Positions 28,503 to 36,142 of a stretch of DNA of 64,000 bases are shown here, in pieces; positions within the stretch are counted from its first letter, which is position 1; each line of letters opens with the position of its first letter. Source of the stretch: Streptococcus gwangjuense (GTDB taxonomy: Bacteria; Bacillota; Bacilli; Lactobacillales; Streptococcaceae). The stretch spans positions 1,654,501 to 1,718,500 of the forward strand of contig NZ_CP032621.1 in NCBI RefSeq assembly GCF_003627155.1, read 5' to 3'. Made by a program: the position numbers and the translations under genes. Below the pieces are notes generated by a model, which was not told the origin of the DNA, searched no databases, and was given only the letters and a program-made list of their open reading frames with translations.

Positions 28503-30533
28503 CTAATCCTCCTGTTTAATTATCATTTCAATGTCATCATAGTTTTTTGATGATATTAAAGTTTGAACATGATTTTTATCTCTTAAAATTGTTGTTAAAT
28601 GTGACAAAGCCTTTAAATGACTCTCATTATCAATGGCTGCAATACAAATCAACAATCTTACCTCTTGTTCTGGATTATCCAATAAATAAATCGGTTCTTC
28701 CAAAACTAACATTGACATTCCTATTTCATTCACACCTTCATCTGGCCGAGCGTGAGGAATTGCTACTCCCTTCCCTAAATTAATAAAAGGCCCAAACTCT
28801 TCTACTTTTTGAATCATTGCCTCAGGGTAGTTCTCAGTTATCTTATGTTGATCCAAAAGCGGTTTAGCTGCTAAACGAATTGCCTCCTTCCATCCTAATT
28901 TTTCCGAACTAACCTGATAAGTTTCTTTTGTAATTAATTCTTCTAACAATGGTAACACTTCCTTTCTGTTCATTTCTTGATAGAGATACCTCTTTAATGC
29001 TAATTTTAACTCTAATTCTTGTGTGATTATACTATATCGTCTTACTATACTAATTATCTGATTAAGCTCAATATCTCGATAACCTGTATCTGGGAAATCT
29101 TTTGATACCAATTCAACTAACTGTGTTGTTTGTTCTTCCGTCATCATAACAGAAACTAGATAATTTGGCTTCTCTGTATCCACCTTTATAGTAGAAAAAA
29201 CCATATCATAGTCACTACTAGTTTTCGCATATAAATCATCAATCTTTGAGGTTCCTATAAACTCAATCTGAGGGAATAATGCTAATAGATTCTCTTTTAT
29301 CATCAATGAAGAACTAATTCCATTAGGACAGATAATTGCTGCTTTATAACATTTTTGAGGCAAATTGTCTGCATTCTTTAAATAACCTCCAAAATGGATA
29401 ACAAAATATGCTGTTTCACTATCAGGTATAGGTTTGTCAATAGCATCCATCAAGGGAGTCAAAGAGTCTTTTACTAGTTCAAATAAATCAGGATAATGTT
29501 CTTTGACATGCAACACATATTCATTTGAGCTAGGTAAGCCGAACTTTAATCTATAGTAAGCCGGTATAAGGTGGCGGCGAAGATTTTCTCTCAATGCTTC
29601 CCTTTGTTTAAAATGCAACAAAGAAATATCTTCCATTCTACTTATAATGGCCTCTGTTAATTGATTAAAGTAAACCGGAGCAACATCTACTTCACCTTCA
29701 AAGCAACTTGATAATAAAACTGTGACATAGCGATAATCATCCTCTGAAAATACCGTATCTATAATTCCCAAATCAACTACTGTATCTAATAAAATAGTCG
29801 TTATATCTTGAATAATAGGAGATACTAATGTCTCTGAAAGACATACTCTTTCAACATCCCTTTGATACCTACATATAATGAATACTAAACCGAAAAGGCA
29901 AACTTTTAATTGATTAACAATAGGTACTATCTGTAGCTTTTCATAATAATCTTTAACTACCTGATCAATCAAATCATAAGTTAATGAATACCCCCAACTG
30001 GATAAAACATAATCCAACCCCCAAATCCCTATGGAGGATTCCAGCAACTCACTAACCATTTGAAAAGCTAAACGGTGCTTATTCCACTCTGAACCGTGTA
30101 AAGTATAACCTTTTGCTCTACTGTACCCTAGCTCCAAATCATTATCTAACATAATCTTTCTTAATGATTGAATATCAGATAAGGTTGTATTCTTACTTAC
30201 TTTCAAAAAGTCTTGGTAATGATTATTCGATATAAAATCTAATCGGCAAAAAGTGTAAAGATAGATTAATGCTAAGCGAGTCGACTTTGGTAAAACCAAT
30301 CCATCCGACTTAATAATATCTGTCAAAGACTGCTTCGTACGATTTGATAAACTATAGCGACCTTGTTTTTTATCCAGCACTATCCCTTTATTAGCTAGAT
30401 AAGGCACTAAATAATCTATTCCTTCTTTGACTTCCTTTATAGGTAAGCTCACCTTAACAGATAATTCATATAATGATAGCTCACAATGATCCATCAAAGT
30501 CATCAAAATAACTAGTGCTCTATAATCAAACAT
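28503..30533 (-). CDS. BglG/MtlR-type regulator with PRDs, EIIB-like and EIIA domains
   Basis: 676 residues. N-terminal helix-turn-helix modules (about 1-170), two PTS regulation domains with histidines (about 185-400; AYFVIHFGGY is PRD2), a galactitol EIIB-like domain (about 405-495, CPNGISSSL carries the cysteine) and a C-terminal EIIA-2 domain (about 530-676) with phospho-His in AIPHARPDEG. Sugar availability and HPr set its phosphorylation and so operon activity. No separate EIIA gene lies nearby, so the EIIA domain of this regulator may also feed transport. Confidence 0.92.
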   Translation of the reverse strand: MFDYRALVILMTLMDHCELSLYELSVKVSLPIKEVKEGIDYLVPYLANKGIVLDKKQGRYSLSNRTKQSLTDIIKSDGLVLPKSTRLALIYLYTFCRLDFISNNHYQDFLKVSKNTTLSDIQSLRKIMLDNDLELGYSRAKGYTLHGSEWNKHRLAFQMVSELLESSIGIWGLDYVLSSWGYSLTYDLIDQVVKDYYEKLQIVPIVNQLKVCLFGLVFIICRYQRDVERVCLSETLVSPIIQDITTILLDTVVDLGIIDTVFSEDDYRYVTVLLSSCFEGEVDVAPVYFNQLTEAIISRMEDISLLHFKQREALRENLRRHLIPAYYRLKFGLPSSNEYVLHVKEHYPDLFELVKDSLTPLMDAIDKPIPDSETAYFVIHFGGYLKNADNLPQKCYKAAIICPNGISSSLMIKENLLALFPQIEFIGTSKIDDLYAKTSSDYDMVFSTIKVDTEKPNYLVSVMMTEEQTTQLVELVSKDFPDTGYRDIELNQIISIVRRYSIITQELELKLALKRYLYQEMNRKEVLPLLEELITKETYQVSSEKLGWKEAIRLAAKPLLDQHKITENYPEAMIQKVEEFGPFINLGKGVAIPHARPDEGVNEIGMSMLVLEEPIYLLDNPEQEVRLLICIAAIDNESHLKALSHLTTILRDKNHVQTLISSKNYDDIEMIIKQED

Positions 30534-30724
30534 TTCTCTTCCTTTCTAACTACAATTATAGTGTAAAAGTTATAAGAATAAAAGAGTATTTCAGCACAAT
30601 ATAATCTCACTTCCTACAAGTAATTATTGGGCTGAAAGTTTTTAGTGATTATTTTTCAACTTTCTATTGACTTTATAAATTAAAGTAATATCATTTAGAT
30701 ATCAAATATCAGGAAGTCAGTCTT

Positions 30725-31039
30725 ATGACTGAAAAACTAATTAATTCAAAACCAAATGGGGTATTAGCATTGATTCTCATTGAATTGACGCTCGTACTTG
30801 GTGTCTTTATATTTATAATGAGTGCTGGCTAAGAAAACATTTTTGGAATTATTATCGGACTTGTACTAATCGTAATTGTAGCGCTAGCTCATTCTGATTT
30901 AAAAGTTGTCAAACCTCAGAAAGCTCTGGTTCTGACACTCTTTGGTAATTGTACAGGTACCATCAAAGAACCTGATTTTTACTTTGTCAATCCCTTCAGC
31001 GTAGCAATCAACCCTGCAAACCACGGAAGTCTTTACTAA
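30725..31039 (+). pseudogene. Broken SPFH/band-7 family membrane protein gene
   Basis: From ATG 30725 the frame runs 35 codons to an in-frame TAA at 30830-30832, then continues in the same frame with coding-like sequence (ENIFGIIIGLVLIVIVALAH, SDLKVVKPQKALVLTLFG, EPDFYFVNPFSV) to a TAA at 31037. The order hydrophobic hairpin, then VxPxxALVLxLFG, then an NPF segment is that of SPFH proteins. The remainder of the domain is missing. A single nonsense change plus a 3' truncation explains the state. Confidence 0.75.
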
Positions 31040-31084
31040 AAATGGCTGAAGCTAAAAAAAGCAGATCCCCCTTCGACTCTCAAC

Positions 31085-31241
31085 AAAGTTATACGCTGCA
31101 CTCGCATCATGGTCAGAAGATAACTTTCGTTCAGTCAATGGCCAAATCGAATATATCCTCATAGATGTGTCAAACAACGGAAGAAAGATGGAAAATACGT
31201 ATCAGAAACCATTGACAAACCATTTGAGATTGATATTTAAT
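31085..31241 (+). pseudogene. C-terminal coding remnant, frame-disrupted
   Basis: One frame reads [14 protein letters not shown] then [18 protein letters not shown]; after a shift another frame reads [16 protein letters not shown] and stops at about 31239. It reads as the end of a decayed gene, whose family I cannot name, and precedes a good terminator. Confidence 0.45.
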
Positions 31242-31244
31242 ATC

Positions 31245-31281
31245 TTCTCCTGTCTGCTAAGTCGGACAGGAGAATTTTTTC
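31245..31281 (+). terminator. Terminator after the pseudogene remnants
   Basis: TTCTCCTGTC (31245-31254) pairs with GACAGGAGAA (31265-31274), followed by TTTTTT. Confidence 0.85.
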
Positions 31282-31297
31282 ATCTTTTTTTGTCAAG

Positions 31298-31335
31298 TAA
31301 CTTTACTTTACAAAAAAAATGTGTTATTCTAGTAT
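31298..31335 (+). promoter_or_regulatory. rpmF-rpmG promoter
   Basis: TTTACT, a 17-base spacer and TATTCT, followed about 60 bases later by rpmF with ribosome site AAAGGAGA. Confidence 0.6.
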
Positions 31336-31391
31336 GGTTGATGAAAATCAGTAGATTGAATCGAATATAAATACCTAAAGGAGAAATCAAA

Positions 31392-31574
31392 ATGGCAGTA
31401 CCTGCACGTCGCACCTCAAAAGCGAAGAAAAACAAACGTCGTACACACTACAAAGTAACAGCTCCATCTGTAAACTTTGACGAAACTACTGGAGATTACT
31501 CACGTTCTCACCGTGTATCACTTAAAGGATACTACAAAGGACGTAAAATCGCTAAAGCTGCATCAGCTGAATAA
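31392..31574 (+). CDS. rpmF: Ribosomal protein bL32
   Basis: 60 residues, part of the 50S subunit. Starts [19 protein letters not shown] as all bacterial L32 do. It lacks the CxxC zinc pair seen in some paralogues, so this is the zinc-independent form. Followed by rpmG after 15 bases. Confidence 0.97.
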
Positions 31575-31589
31575 TAGAAGGGAGATACC

Positions 31590-31739
31590 ATGCGCGTAAA
31601 TATTACACTTGAACACAAAGAATCTGGTGAACGCTTGTACCTTACTTCTAAAAACAAACGTAACACTCCAGACCGTCTTCAATTGAAGAAATACTCACCA
31701 AAACTTCGCAAACACGTTGTGTTTACAGAGGTGAAGTAA
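31590..31739 (+). CDS. rpmG: Ribosomal protein bL33 (cysteine-free form)
   Basis: 49 residues translated by hand: [20 protein letters not shown] at the start, FTEVK at the end. Too short for routine ORF thresholds. No cysteines, so it is the C-minus type of bL33 that needs no zinc; Streptococcus genomes carry several L33 paralogues that are exchanged with zinc supply (established in Bacillus, inferred here). AGGGAG precedes the ATG. Co-transcribed with rpmF. Confidence 0.97.
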
Positions 31740-31762
31740 GCATTCAATACGAATCAATACAG

Positions 31763-31796
31763 AAGAAAAACGCTAATTCAAGCGTTTTTTTCTTTT
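31763..31796 (+). terminator. Terminator of rpmF-rpmG
   Basis: AAAAACGCT AATTCA AGCGTTTTTTT just after rpmG. Confidence 0.88.
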
Positions 31797-31893
31797 GGTT
31801 AATTTCACTACATTGCAAGGGAAATCATTCGAATGACTACATTTTTGACTATATTTTTGTGAAATAAATTAGATGTTCGGATATATAGAAAAA

Positions 31894-31932
31894 TCCAAAA
31901 TCCCCTGCAAATCTACATTACAGGGGATTTGT
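31894..31932 (-). terminator. Terminator after telA-like gene
   Basis: AATCCCCTG and CAGGGGATT arms around a 13-base loop, directly after the stop of the TelA-family gene on the reverse strand, followed by TTTTGG. Confidence 0.75.
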
Positions 31933-31935
31933 GTG

Positions 31936-33183
31936 TTATTCTTGTACTTCTTTCTGGGCGGCCTTGCCTTGGTCTAGAAGGGCTTGGACGATTTTCTCAT
32001 CGCGTAGTTTGACAGAATCATTGATCATTTCTGCGGACTTGACGATGGTTGTTTCTAGTTGGGCACGTTTTTGACGGCCTAATTCAATAGCAGCAACGAT
32101 GCCTTGGTTTTGTGCGACCAGACTTTCAGCCAGCTTGGTAACAGACTCAACAGCAACTGTCGGGCTTTGGGCAATTCGTTCCATCTGCGGAATCACTTCC
32201 TTGCTGGTTTCAGCTAGCATCTGAAGGGCAGCATTATTGGCATTGACAATGGCATCTGCCACGACACCTGATTTCATTGATTGTTGCAAAATACCAAGTT
32301 GGGCAATAGAAAGTTTCATTGTTGGAATGGTATTGCGACGAAGCATGCCCAATTTTTGGCGCATATCAGATGACACCTTCACAAGATTGCGCATCTGAGG
32401 TGTTGTTGCCCAGGCAACATAGAGACGGCTGACATACTCAGTGTGCTGTTGTTCGAGGGTATTGACCACTTCAGCCATGCGGGCCAATTCTTGTGATTTG
32501 GTTTGGTATTCTACCGTACTTGTATCGAGTTGGTCAGCTTGGGCTTTCAGTTCGGCAGCGCGATTACCAGCTTCTGTCTGGCTGGCTTCGATAAAGGAAA
32601 TCACTCCCACTAGATTTTCAATGGATTTGGTATTATCCTCAATCAACATCTCAGCAGAGACGATATTTCGAGCTAGCACATCTTCTTGCTTGACCACTGC
32701 GGCAGCCATGCCATCTAGCTTTTGCTCCACTGTTTTTGAATCAAAGTAAAATTCTTGTAGGGTATTCTTGCTCTTGTTAAACAAGCGTTGCAAAAAGTTT
32801 GGCTTCTCTTCTAACTCAGCAATTTCAGCGTTCTTGTATTTGACTACAAAGCCTTGCAACTCACGGTTGGTATTTTTGAGTAAATCATCCACTTGGGGAA
32901 TCTGTAGTTTCTTTTGTTCTGACAAGATACGATTGACCGTATTGTTCACACCTTCGACAGCAGATTGTCCAAAATCCAAAAGAGCATTTTGATTGGTGAC
33001 AAACTGGTCTACTAACTGAGGCACGTGCGCCTTGATTCCTTCTTGCTGCTCAGGGCTCAACTTTTCAAGGAAGGTCAAGGTCTTGTCTGAGCCAGTATTT
33101 GTCTCGATGATTTGGGTTGTTTTATCCACCTTAGCTACCGTATTATTGGCAATCTGGTCAATATCAAAATTAAATTCTGTCAT
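31936..33183 (-). CDS. TelA/YaaN family toxic-anion-resistance protein
   Basis: 415 residues, almost entirely alpha-helical with long coiled coils; family pattern ALLDFGQSAVEGVNNTVNRIL, MLRRNTIPTMKLSIAQLG and VTKLAESLVAQNQGIVAAIE. TelA-type proteins are linked to tellurite and envelope stress resistance, mechanism unresolved. It lies 21 bases after an XpaC-like gene, the usual pair (yceG/yceH-type or xpaC-yaaN in Bacillus). Core gene. Confidence 0.9.
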   Translation of the reverse strand: MTEFNFDIDQIANNTVAKVDKTTQIIETNTGSDKTLTFLEKLSPEQQEGIKAHVPQLVDQFVTNQNALLDFGQSAVEGVNNTVNRILSEQKKLQIPQVDDLLKNTNRELQGFVVKYKNAEIAELEEKPNFLQRLFNKSKNTLQEFYFDSKTVEQKLDGMAAAVVKQEDVLARNIVSAEMLIEDNTKSIENLVGVISFIEASQTEAGNRAAELKAQADQLDTSTVEYQTKSQELARMAEVVNTLEQQHTEYVSRLYVAWATTPQMRNLVKVSSDMRQKLGMLRRNTIPTMKLSIAQLGILQQSMKSGVVADAIVNANNAALQMLAETSKEVIPQMERIAQSPTVAVESVTKLAESLVAQNQGIVAAIELGRQKRAQLETTIVKSAEMINDSVKLRDEKIVQALLDQGKAAQKEVQE

Positions 33184-33204
33184 GGTTACTCCTTTGTTTC
33201 TAAC

Positions 33205-34017
33205 CTATTCTTTACGATCTTTTTCGAGGATACGCAGACTGATATCAAAATCACGCATATCTGTTTCATTGAGTTCTCTCAAGACTTGGTCCAGCTCAAG
33301 GTCAAATTGTTCGATGGCTGCTTTAGCTTGTTGCAAACGTTCTTCTGCCCGATTATAGTTTTTAGGATTAGCCTTAATCTTTAAATAGCCTTCTAAAATC
33401 GTTTGGAATTTCTCCATCTTCAAACTATGAATGGCAGTCAATTCTTCCTTATCCCCCTCAGCAGAGGTAGCAATCTTATCTAAAATAGCCTGATGGTCAA
33501 TGGCAATATTGGCCAAGGTCTGGGACAATTCTGGAGCTAATTCCTCTGGCTCTGCATTCTCAAGATCTACCTGACTTTCTCTATCCAAACGTTCCAGCTG
33601 AACATCGATATTTGCCCTTACTGTACGAACCTTTTTATCAATACGATTATAGACATCATCATCGATATAGGACTTGAGACGATCCGCCTCCTGATGGATT
33701 TCCCTCAGTTCGATTAATACTTGATTGGCCAGACTCTTATAGGAATCTGAACCTTTTTCTACTAAAGTTCCCTCTAGTTGTTGAATATCTTTGTCCGCCT
33801 GACGAATCCTAGCTTTTAAAAGCTCAATCCGATCGTCTAGAGAACGATCCTGCAAAAGAGGATAGCGCCAACGTTTATAGAGACGATAACCACCATATCC
33901 TAGCAGGACACAAGCCGCAAGTGGAAGAGCATATTGAACCAAAAGGCCCAACAAGAACAAGAAGCCCCAAAAATAGAGACAGCCTTTCCAAAAACCATTA
34001 CCCGATTTCATAAACAT
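33205..34017 (-). CDS. XpaC-like membrane-anchored coiled-coil protein
   Basis: 270 residues. Two close hydrophobic segments at the N-terminus (about 9-30 and 32-43), then a long helical, charged coiled-coil domain (about 50-270). The pairing with a TelA/YaaN gene and this architecture match XpaC/YaaN operons, in which XpaC was first described as a 5-bromo-4-chloroindolyl phosphate hydrolysis factor; actual function unknown. Probably tethers the TelA partner to the membrane (inference). Confidence 0.75.
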   Translation of the reverse strand: MFMKSGNGFWKGCLYFWGFLFLLGLLVQYALPLAACVLLGYGGYRLYKRWRYPLLQDRSLDDRIELLKARIRQADKDIQQLEGTLVEKGSDSYKSLANQVLIELREIHQEADRLKSYIDDDVYNRIDKKVRTVRANIDVQLERLDRESQVDLENAEPEELAPELSQTLANIAIDHQAILDKIATSAEGDKEELTAIHSLKMEKFQTILEGYLKIKANPKNYNRAEERLQQAKAAIEQFDLELDQVLRELNETDMRDFDISLRILEKDRKE

Positions 34018-34231
34018 TCCTTATTTTCAATTTATAAGTCTATTTTAGCACAAAAGACAAAAATGAGGGCGGAAATTCCCTAGAAAAGAATTGATTTCTT
34101 TGATGTAGAATGGAGGATAGTAGCGCGTGTGCTAATTTTAGTGAAGCGGACTCAAACCACAAACACACTCTGATGAATATCAAAACAAAAGCTTGAAATA
34201 TCGGAGGGGTTGTGTTAGAATGAAAGCATAA

Positions 34232-34256
34232 AGGGAAAATAATGCTTCTAGCATAT
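34232..34256 (+). repeat. Direct repeat DRb of the Fst locus
   Basis: AGGGAAAATAA, TGCTTC, TAGCATAT; matches DRa (34395-34416), AGGGAAAATAA then CTCTAGCATAT. Transcribed in opposite directions in the two RNAs, so the transcripts are complementary here. Confidence 0.8.
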
Positions 34257-34262
34257 GCAACT

Positions 34263-34297
34263 AAAAAAGCCCCACCGTGCCACCGATGGGGTTTTTT
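34263..34297. terminator. Bidirectional terminator shared by toxin mRNA and antitoxin RNA
   Basis: AAAAAAGCCCCACCG and CGATGGGGTTTTTT form a GC-rich hairpin with A-run and T-run, placed between the two converging transcripts. Confidence 0.85.
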
Positions 34298-34321
34298 GCT
34301 ACCCTCTAAAAGGGTTAAATG

Positions 34322-34414
34322 CTACTTGCTACGTCTCTTTATCCATAGCTTGAAAAGCTCAGATAGTACGTTAACAAGTAACGGAGCTAGAAAAAGGGAA
34401 AATAACTCTAGCAT
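34322..34414 (-). CDS. Fst-family type I toxin peptide
   Basis: 30 residues: MLELFSLFLAPLLVNVLS (hydrophobic, with the family's central proline) and a charged tail ELFKLWIKRRSK. It matches the Fst/Ldr superfamily pattern of a short N-terminus, one membrane helix containing Ala-Pro, and a charged C-terminus. Very strong ribosome site (AGGGAGGTG). The start codon lies in repeat DRa. Over-expression of such peptides disrupts the membrane; translation is blocked by the antisense RNA. Sits just outside the repeat-bounded island at 34545. Promoter candidate TATAAT at 34458-34453. Confidence 0.85.
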   Translation of the reverse strand: MLELFSLFLAPLLVNVLSELFKLWIKRRSK

Positions 34415-34416
34415 AT
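34395..34416 (-). repeat. Direct repeat DRa of the Fst locus
   Basis: Overlaps the toxin start codon; partner of DRb at 34232-34256. The overlap lets the antitoxin RNA mask translation initiation. Confidence 0.8.
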
Positions 34417-34544
34417 ATAACACCTCCCTTCCTTAAAGTGAGGGGGCCAAAATATTATACCCAGATTTATATCATCAACATCGTGTCATTCTTGAAATAG
34501 CTAGACTTAGATACACAAATAACCTCACTAGTAAATCTCTAAGT

Positions 34545-34584
34545 AAACCCAGAAATCAACATTTTAAGACAAAGCAAAAAGCCC
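34545..34584. repeat. 40-bp direct repeat, putative att site (left)
   Basis: Reads AAACCCAGAAATCAAC, A, TTTTAAGACAAAGC, AAAAAGCCC. The same 40 bases recur at 38293-38332 with one mismatch (A34561 versus G38309), in direct orientation. The right copy lies 20 bases after the integrase stop, the usual att position. I read the pair as attL/attR of an integrated element. Confidence 0.8.
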
Positions 34585-34702
34585 CTAGAGTAGCTAAGGG
34601 CCGATTTATTTGCAAGGATAGGCAGGACTGTCGGGGCTCCTACATTTCTCGACCCACTATAAGTGGCGCGTTGGTGACAGATTCTCAACCTCTATCCTTC
34701 AT
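34576..34702 (-). ncRNA. Candidate structured small RNA, about 127 nt
   Basis: Reverse strand promoter TTGAAA (34736-34731), 16 bases, TATAAT (34714-34709). The RNA is closed by a perfect 8-bp helix (CTATCCTT 34692-34699 with AAGGATAG 34614-34621). Inside are a CCACU-UAU-AGUGG hairpin and a possible H-type pseudoknot: GUCG with CGAC, interleaved with GUAGGA and UCCUGC. It ends in a GC-rich terminator (34581-34601) whose T-run lies in the 40-bp att-like repeat. No protein frame. I do not recognise the family. Confidence 0.7.
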
Positions 34703-34780
34703 GTCTTCATTATAGCACTTTTTTCTCAATTTTCAATCCGTGCATCTGAATTTATTGTCTATCTTTTTCTCTAGTGTCCT

Positions 34781-35008
34781 TCAACCATATTGCACTTCAA
34801 CCTCACTCATGATTTCCAGCAAAGTTTTCCCGTTAATCTGTAAAGAAATTAACTCATCAAAAGATACCACTTTATATTCATTATCTCCAAGTACGACTAC
34901 AATGTCATAAACAGAATTAGGAAAAATACCACATACTTGCCCCTTATAATCAAAAGAAGCGTCCCAACCATTGTCATACAATGCTCGTAAATCATCTAAT
35001 ATCGCCAT
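34781..35008 (-). CDS. Small hypothetical protein of the att-bounded island
   Basis: 75 residues, acidic, no cysteine cluster, no membrane segment: MAILDDLRALYDNGWDASFD, GIFPNSVYDIVVVLGDNEYK. Family not recognised. It is the last of a run of five small same-strand genes (36076 to 34781) under one promoter. Size, acidity and clustering are typical of orphan immunity proteins, but this is inference. Confidence 0.6.
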   Translation of the reverse strand: MAILDDLRALYDNGWDASFDYKGQVCGIFPNSVYDIVVVLGDNEYKVVSFDELISLQINGKTLLEIMSEVEVQYG

Positions 35009-35046
35009 AATATAGCTTAATTCTCCTATATAAGATATTCTACAAC

Positions 35047-35289
35047 TTATCCAAAACCATACGAAAATTTATCCGGCAACTCTTTTCCTAACTGAATACT
35101 TTTATTCAAAGTATCTTTGACAAACGAAGAAAATTGTCCTAAATCATCTCTAACATAGCTATATTCCAAAGTAGTTTTATCGATCGTTGCAATTCCTCTA
35201 CAACTTCCACTCACAATAGAATACTGCCTCTTAGACGAGCCATCTTCTATTTTGTACATCGTAATAATTTGTTTATCAATCTTTGTCAT
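35047..35289 (-). CDS. Small hypothetical protein of the island
   Basis: 80 residues, soluble, mixed alpha/beta pattern with GSCRGIATIDKTTLEYSYVR. No recognised family. Lies 38 bases upstream of the 75-aa gene and 44 bases downstream of the 89-aa gene on the same strand. Confidence 0.55.
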   Translation of the reverse strand: MTKIDKQIITMYKIEDGSSKRQYSIVSGSCRGIATIDKTTLEYSYVRDDLGQFSSFVKDTLNKSIQLGKELPDKFSYGFG

Positions 35290-35333
35290 TTTCTATTTAG
35301 TATAAAATAAGGCACTGGAATTATTCTTGATTC

Positions 35334-35603
35334 TCAAAAATATAATTGCAACAACGTGTCAAAATCATCTTCGAAAACATTTTGACTATTTTGCTTTATT
35401 TGCTCAATGATTTTATCCTTTTTATCTCTGTCTAAAGGTAGTGTTTCAAACGCTTCTTCTTTTACTAAGAATTCACCATTTTCTCCCTGGAATTCTTTTG
35501 TAATTTTTCTAATATGACTCTCGAAATCGATAGATTGAAGTTCTTCGTCGTTGATGTTATCTTCAATCGCATCTAGTAACAAACTAATTGAAATTTTAAT
35601 CAT
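35334..35603 (-). CDS. Small acidic hypothetical protein of the island
   Basis: 89 residues, strongly acidic (EDNINDEELQSIDFE; NVFEDDFDTLLQLYF at the end). Mostly helical by composition. Its start overlaps the end of the 105/93-aa gene by 8 bases, so the two are coupled. Unrecognised; immunity-like composition (inference). Confidence 0.6.
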   Translation of the reverse strand: MIKISISLLLDAIEDNINDEELQSIDFESHIRKITKEFQGENGEFLVKEEAFETLPLDRDKKDKIIEQIKQNSQNVFEDDFDTLLQLYF

Positions 35604-35877
35604 CTTTAAATACTTCCCTATGCGTAAATACCGCCACTTTATTCATCAAGTCATCCTCTGTGTAGTCAATTGTAAAAGTATCTAAATTAAAGATAGATTT
35701 AGGTGGAGTTGAATGAATCATAGGGACACTACGTACCCTATACTCTTTTTCTCCAATTCTAACAAACTGATTGATTTTCAAATCTGAAAAATCAGGATTC
35801 TCAACAGTAATAGAAATAAGACGATGCGCTATTTTATAAACATCAATTATCTTATTTTCCATGTTTAACTTATCCAT
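35596..35877 (-). CDS. Small hypothetical protein of the island
   Basis: 93 residues from ATG 35877 (ATG 35862 is also possible); an in-frame upstream start at 35913 lies in the preceding gene. Beta-rich pattern (FVRIGEKEYRVRSVPMIHST, TFTIDYTEDDLMNKVAVF). No clear ribosome site, so it may depend on coupling to the upstream 62-aa gene. No family recognised. Confidence 0.55.
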   Translation of the reverse strand: MDKLNMENKIIDVYKIAHRLISITVENPDFSDLKINQFVRIGEKEYRVRSVPMIHSTPPKSIFNLDTFTIDYTEDDLMNKVAVFTHREVFKDD

Positions 35878-35887
35878 AATTATTATT

Positions 35888-36076
35888 TTAATACTTATGT
35901 TCTTGGTAATCAAAACCTATTTTAGATTTAATACTATCAAATAAATCTAAAACAGACTTAGGAGTGTTCTTTTTAAAAGATACACGAGGCATATCTTTGT
36001 CAGGATAAACTTGGTCTACCCACTCATGAATTTGATTATAAAAAATCAAGAGCTCTTTGCTTGGTGGTATCATCAT
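35888..36076 (-). CDS. Small hypothetical protein, first gene of island operon
   Basis: 62 residues: MMIPPSKELLIFYNQIHEWV, then DKDMPRVSFKKNTPKSVLDL. AAAGGAGG lies 13 bases before the first of two adjacent ATGs, a rather long spacing. The promoter is at 36109-36137. No family recognised. Confidence 0.55.
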   Translation of the reverse strand: MMIPPSKELLIFYNQIHEWVDQVYPDKDMPRVSFKKNTPKSVLDLFDSIKSKIGFDYQEHKY

Positions 36077-36108
36077 ATCTAAAACGAAACCTCCTTTACT
36101 TTAACTTC

Positions 36109-36137
36109 ATTATAAACTTTCCTATCCTAATATTCAA
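36109..36137 (-). promoter_or_regulatory. Promoter of the five-gene small-protein operon
   Basis: Reverse strand TTGAAT (36137-36132), 17 bases, TATAAT (36114-36109), then AAAGGAGG ahead of the 62-aa gene. Confidence 0.75.
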
Positions 36138-36142
36138 TCAAC

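Larger units (their letters stand above)
34193..34298 (+). ncRNA. Antitoxin RNA (RNAII) of Fst-type toxin-antitoxin, with promoter
   Basis: Promoter TTGAAA (34193-34198), 17 bases, TAGAAT (34216-34221) predicts a start near 34228. The RNA would cross direct repeat DRb (34232-34256) and end at the bidirectional hairpin at 34263-34297, about 70 nt. In Fst/par loci the antitoxin RNA has this size and layout and pairs with the toxin mRNA at the repeats and at the terminator. Role assigned from architecture. Confidence 0.75.

Noticed and set aside
31167..31370. 67-aa forward ORF (starts [14 protein letters not shown])
   Set aside because: It crosses a strong terminator hairpin (31245-31281) and the rpmF promoter; the coding signal belongs to the decayed gene end before it.
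34242..34436. 64-aa forward ORF (starts MLLAYATKKAPPCHRW)
   Set aside because: It runs through the bidirectional terminator and antisense to the Fst toxin, has no ribosome site, and the locus is fully explained by the toxin-antitoxin RNAs.
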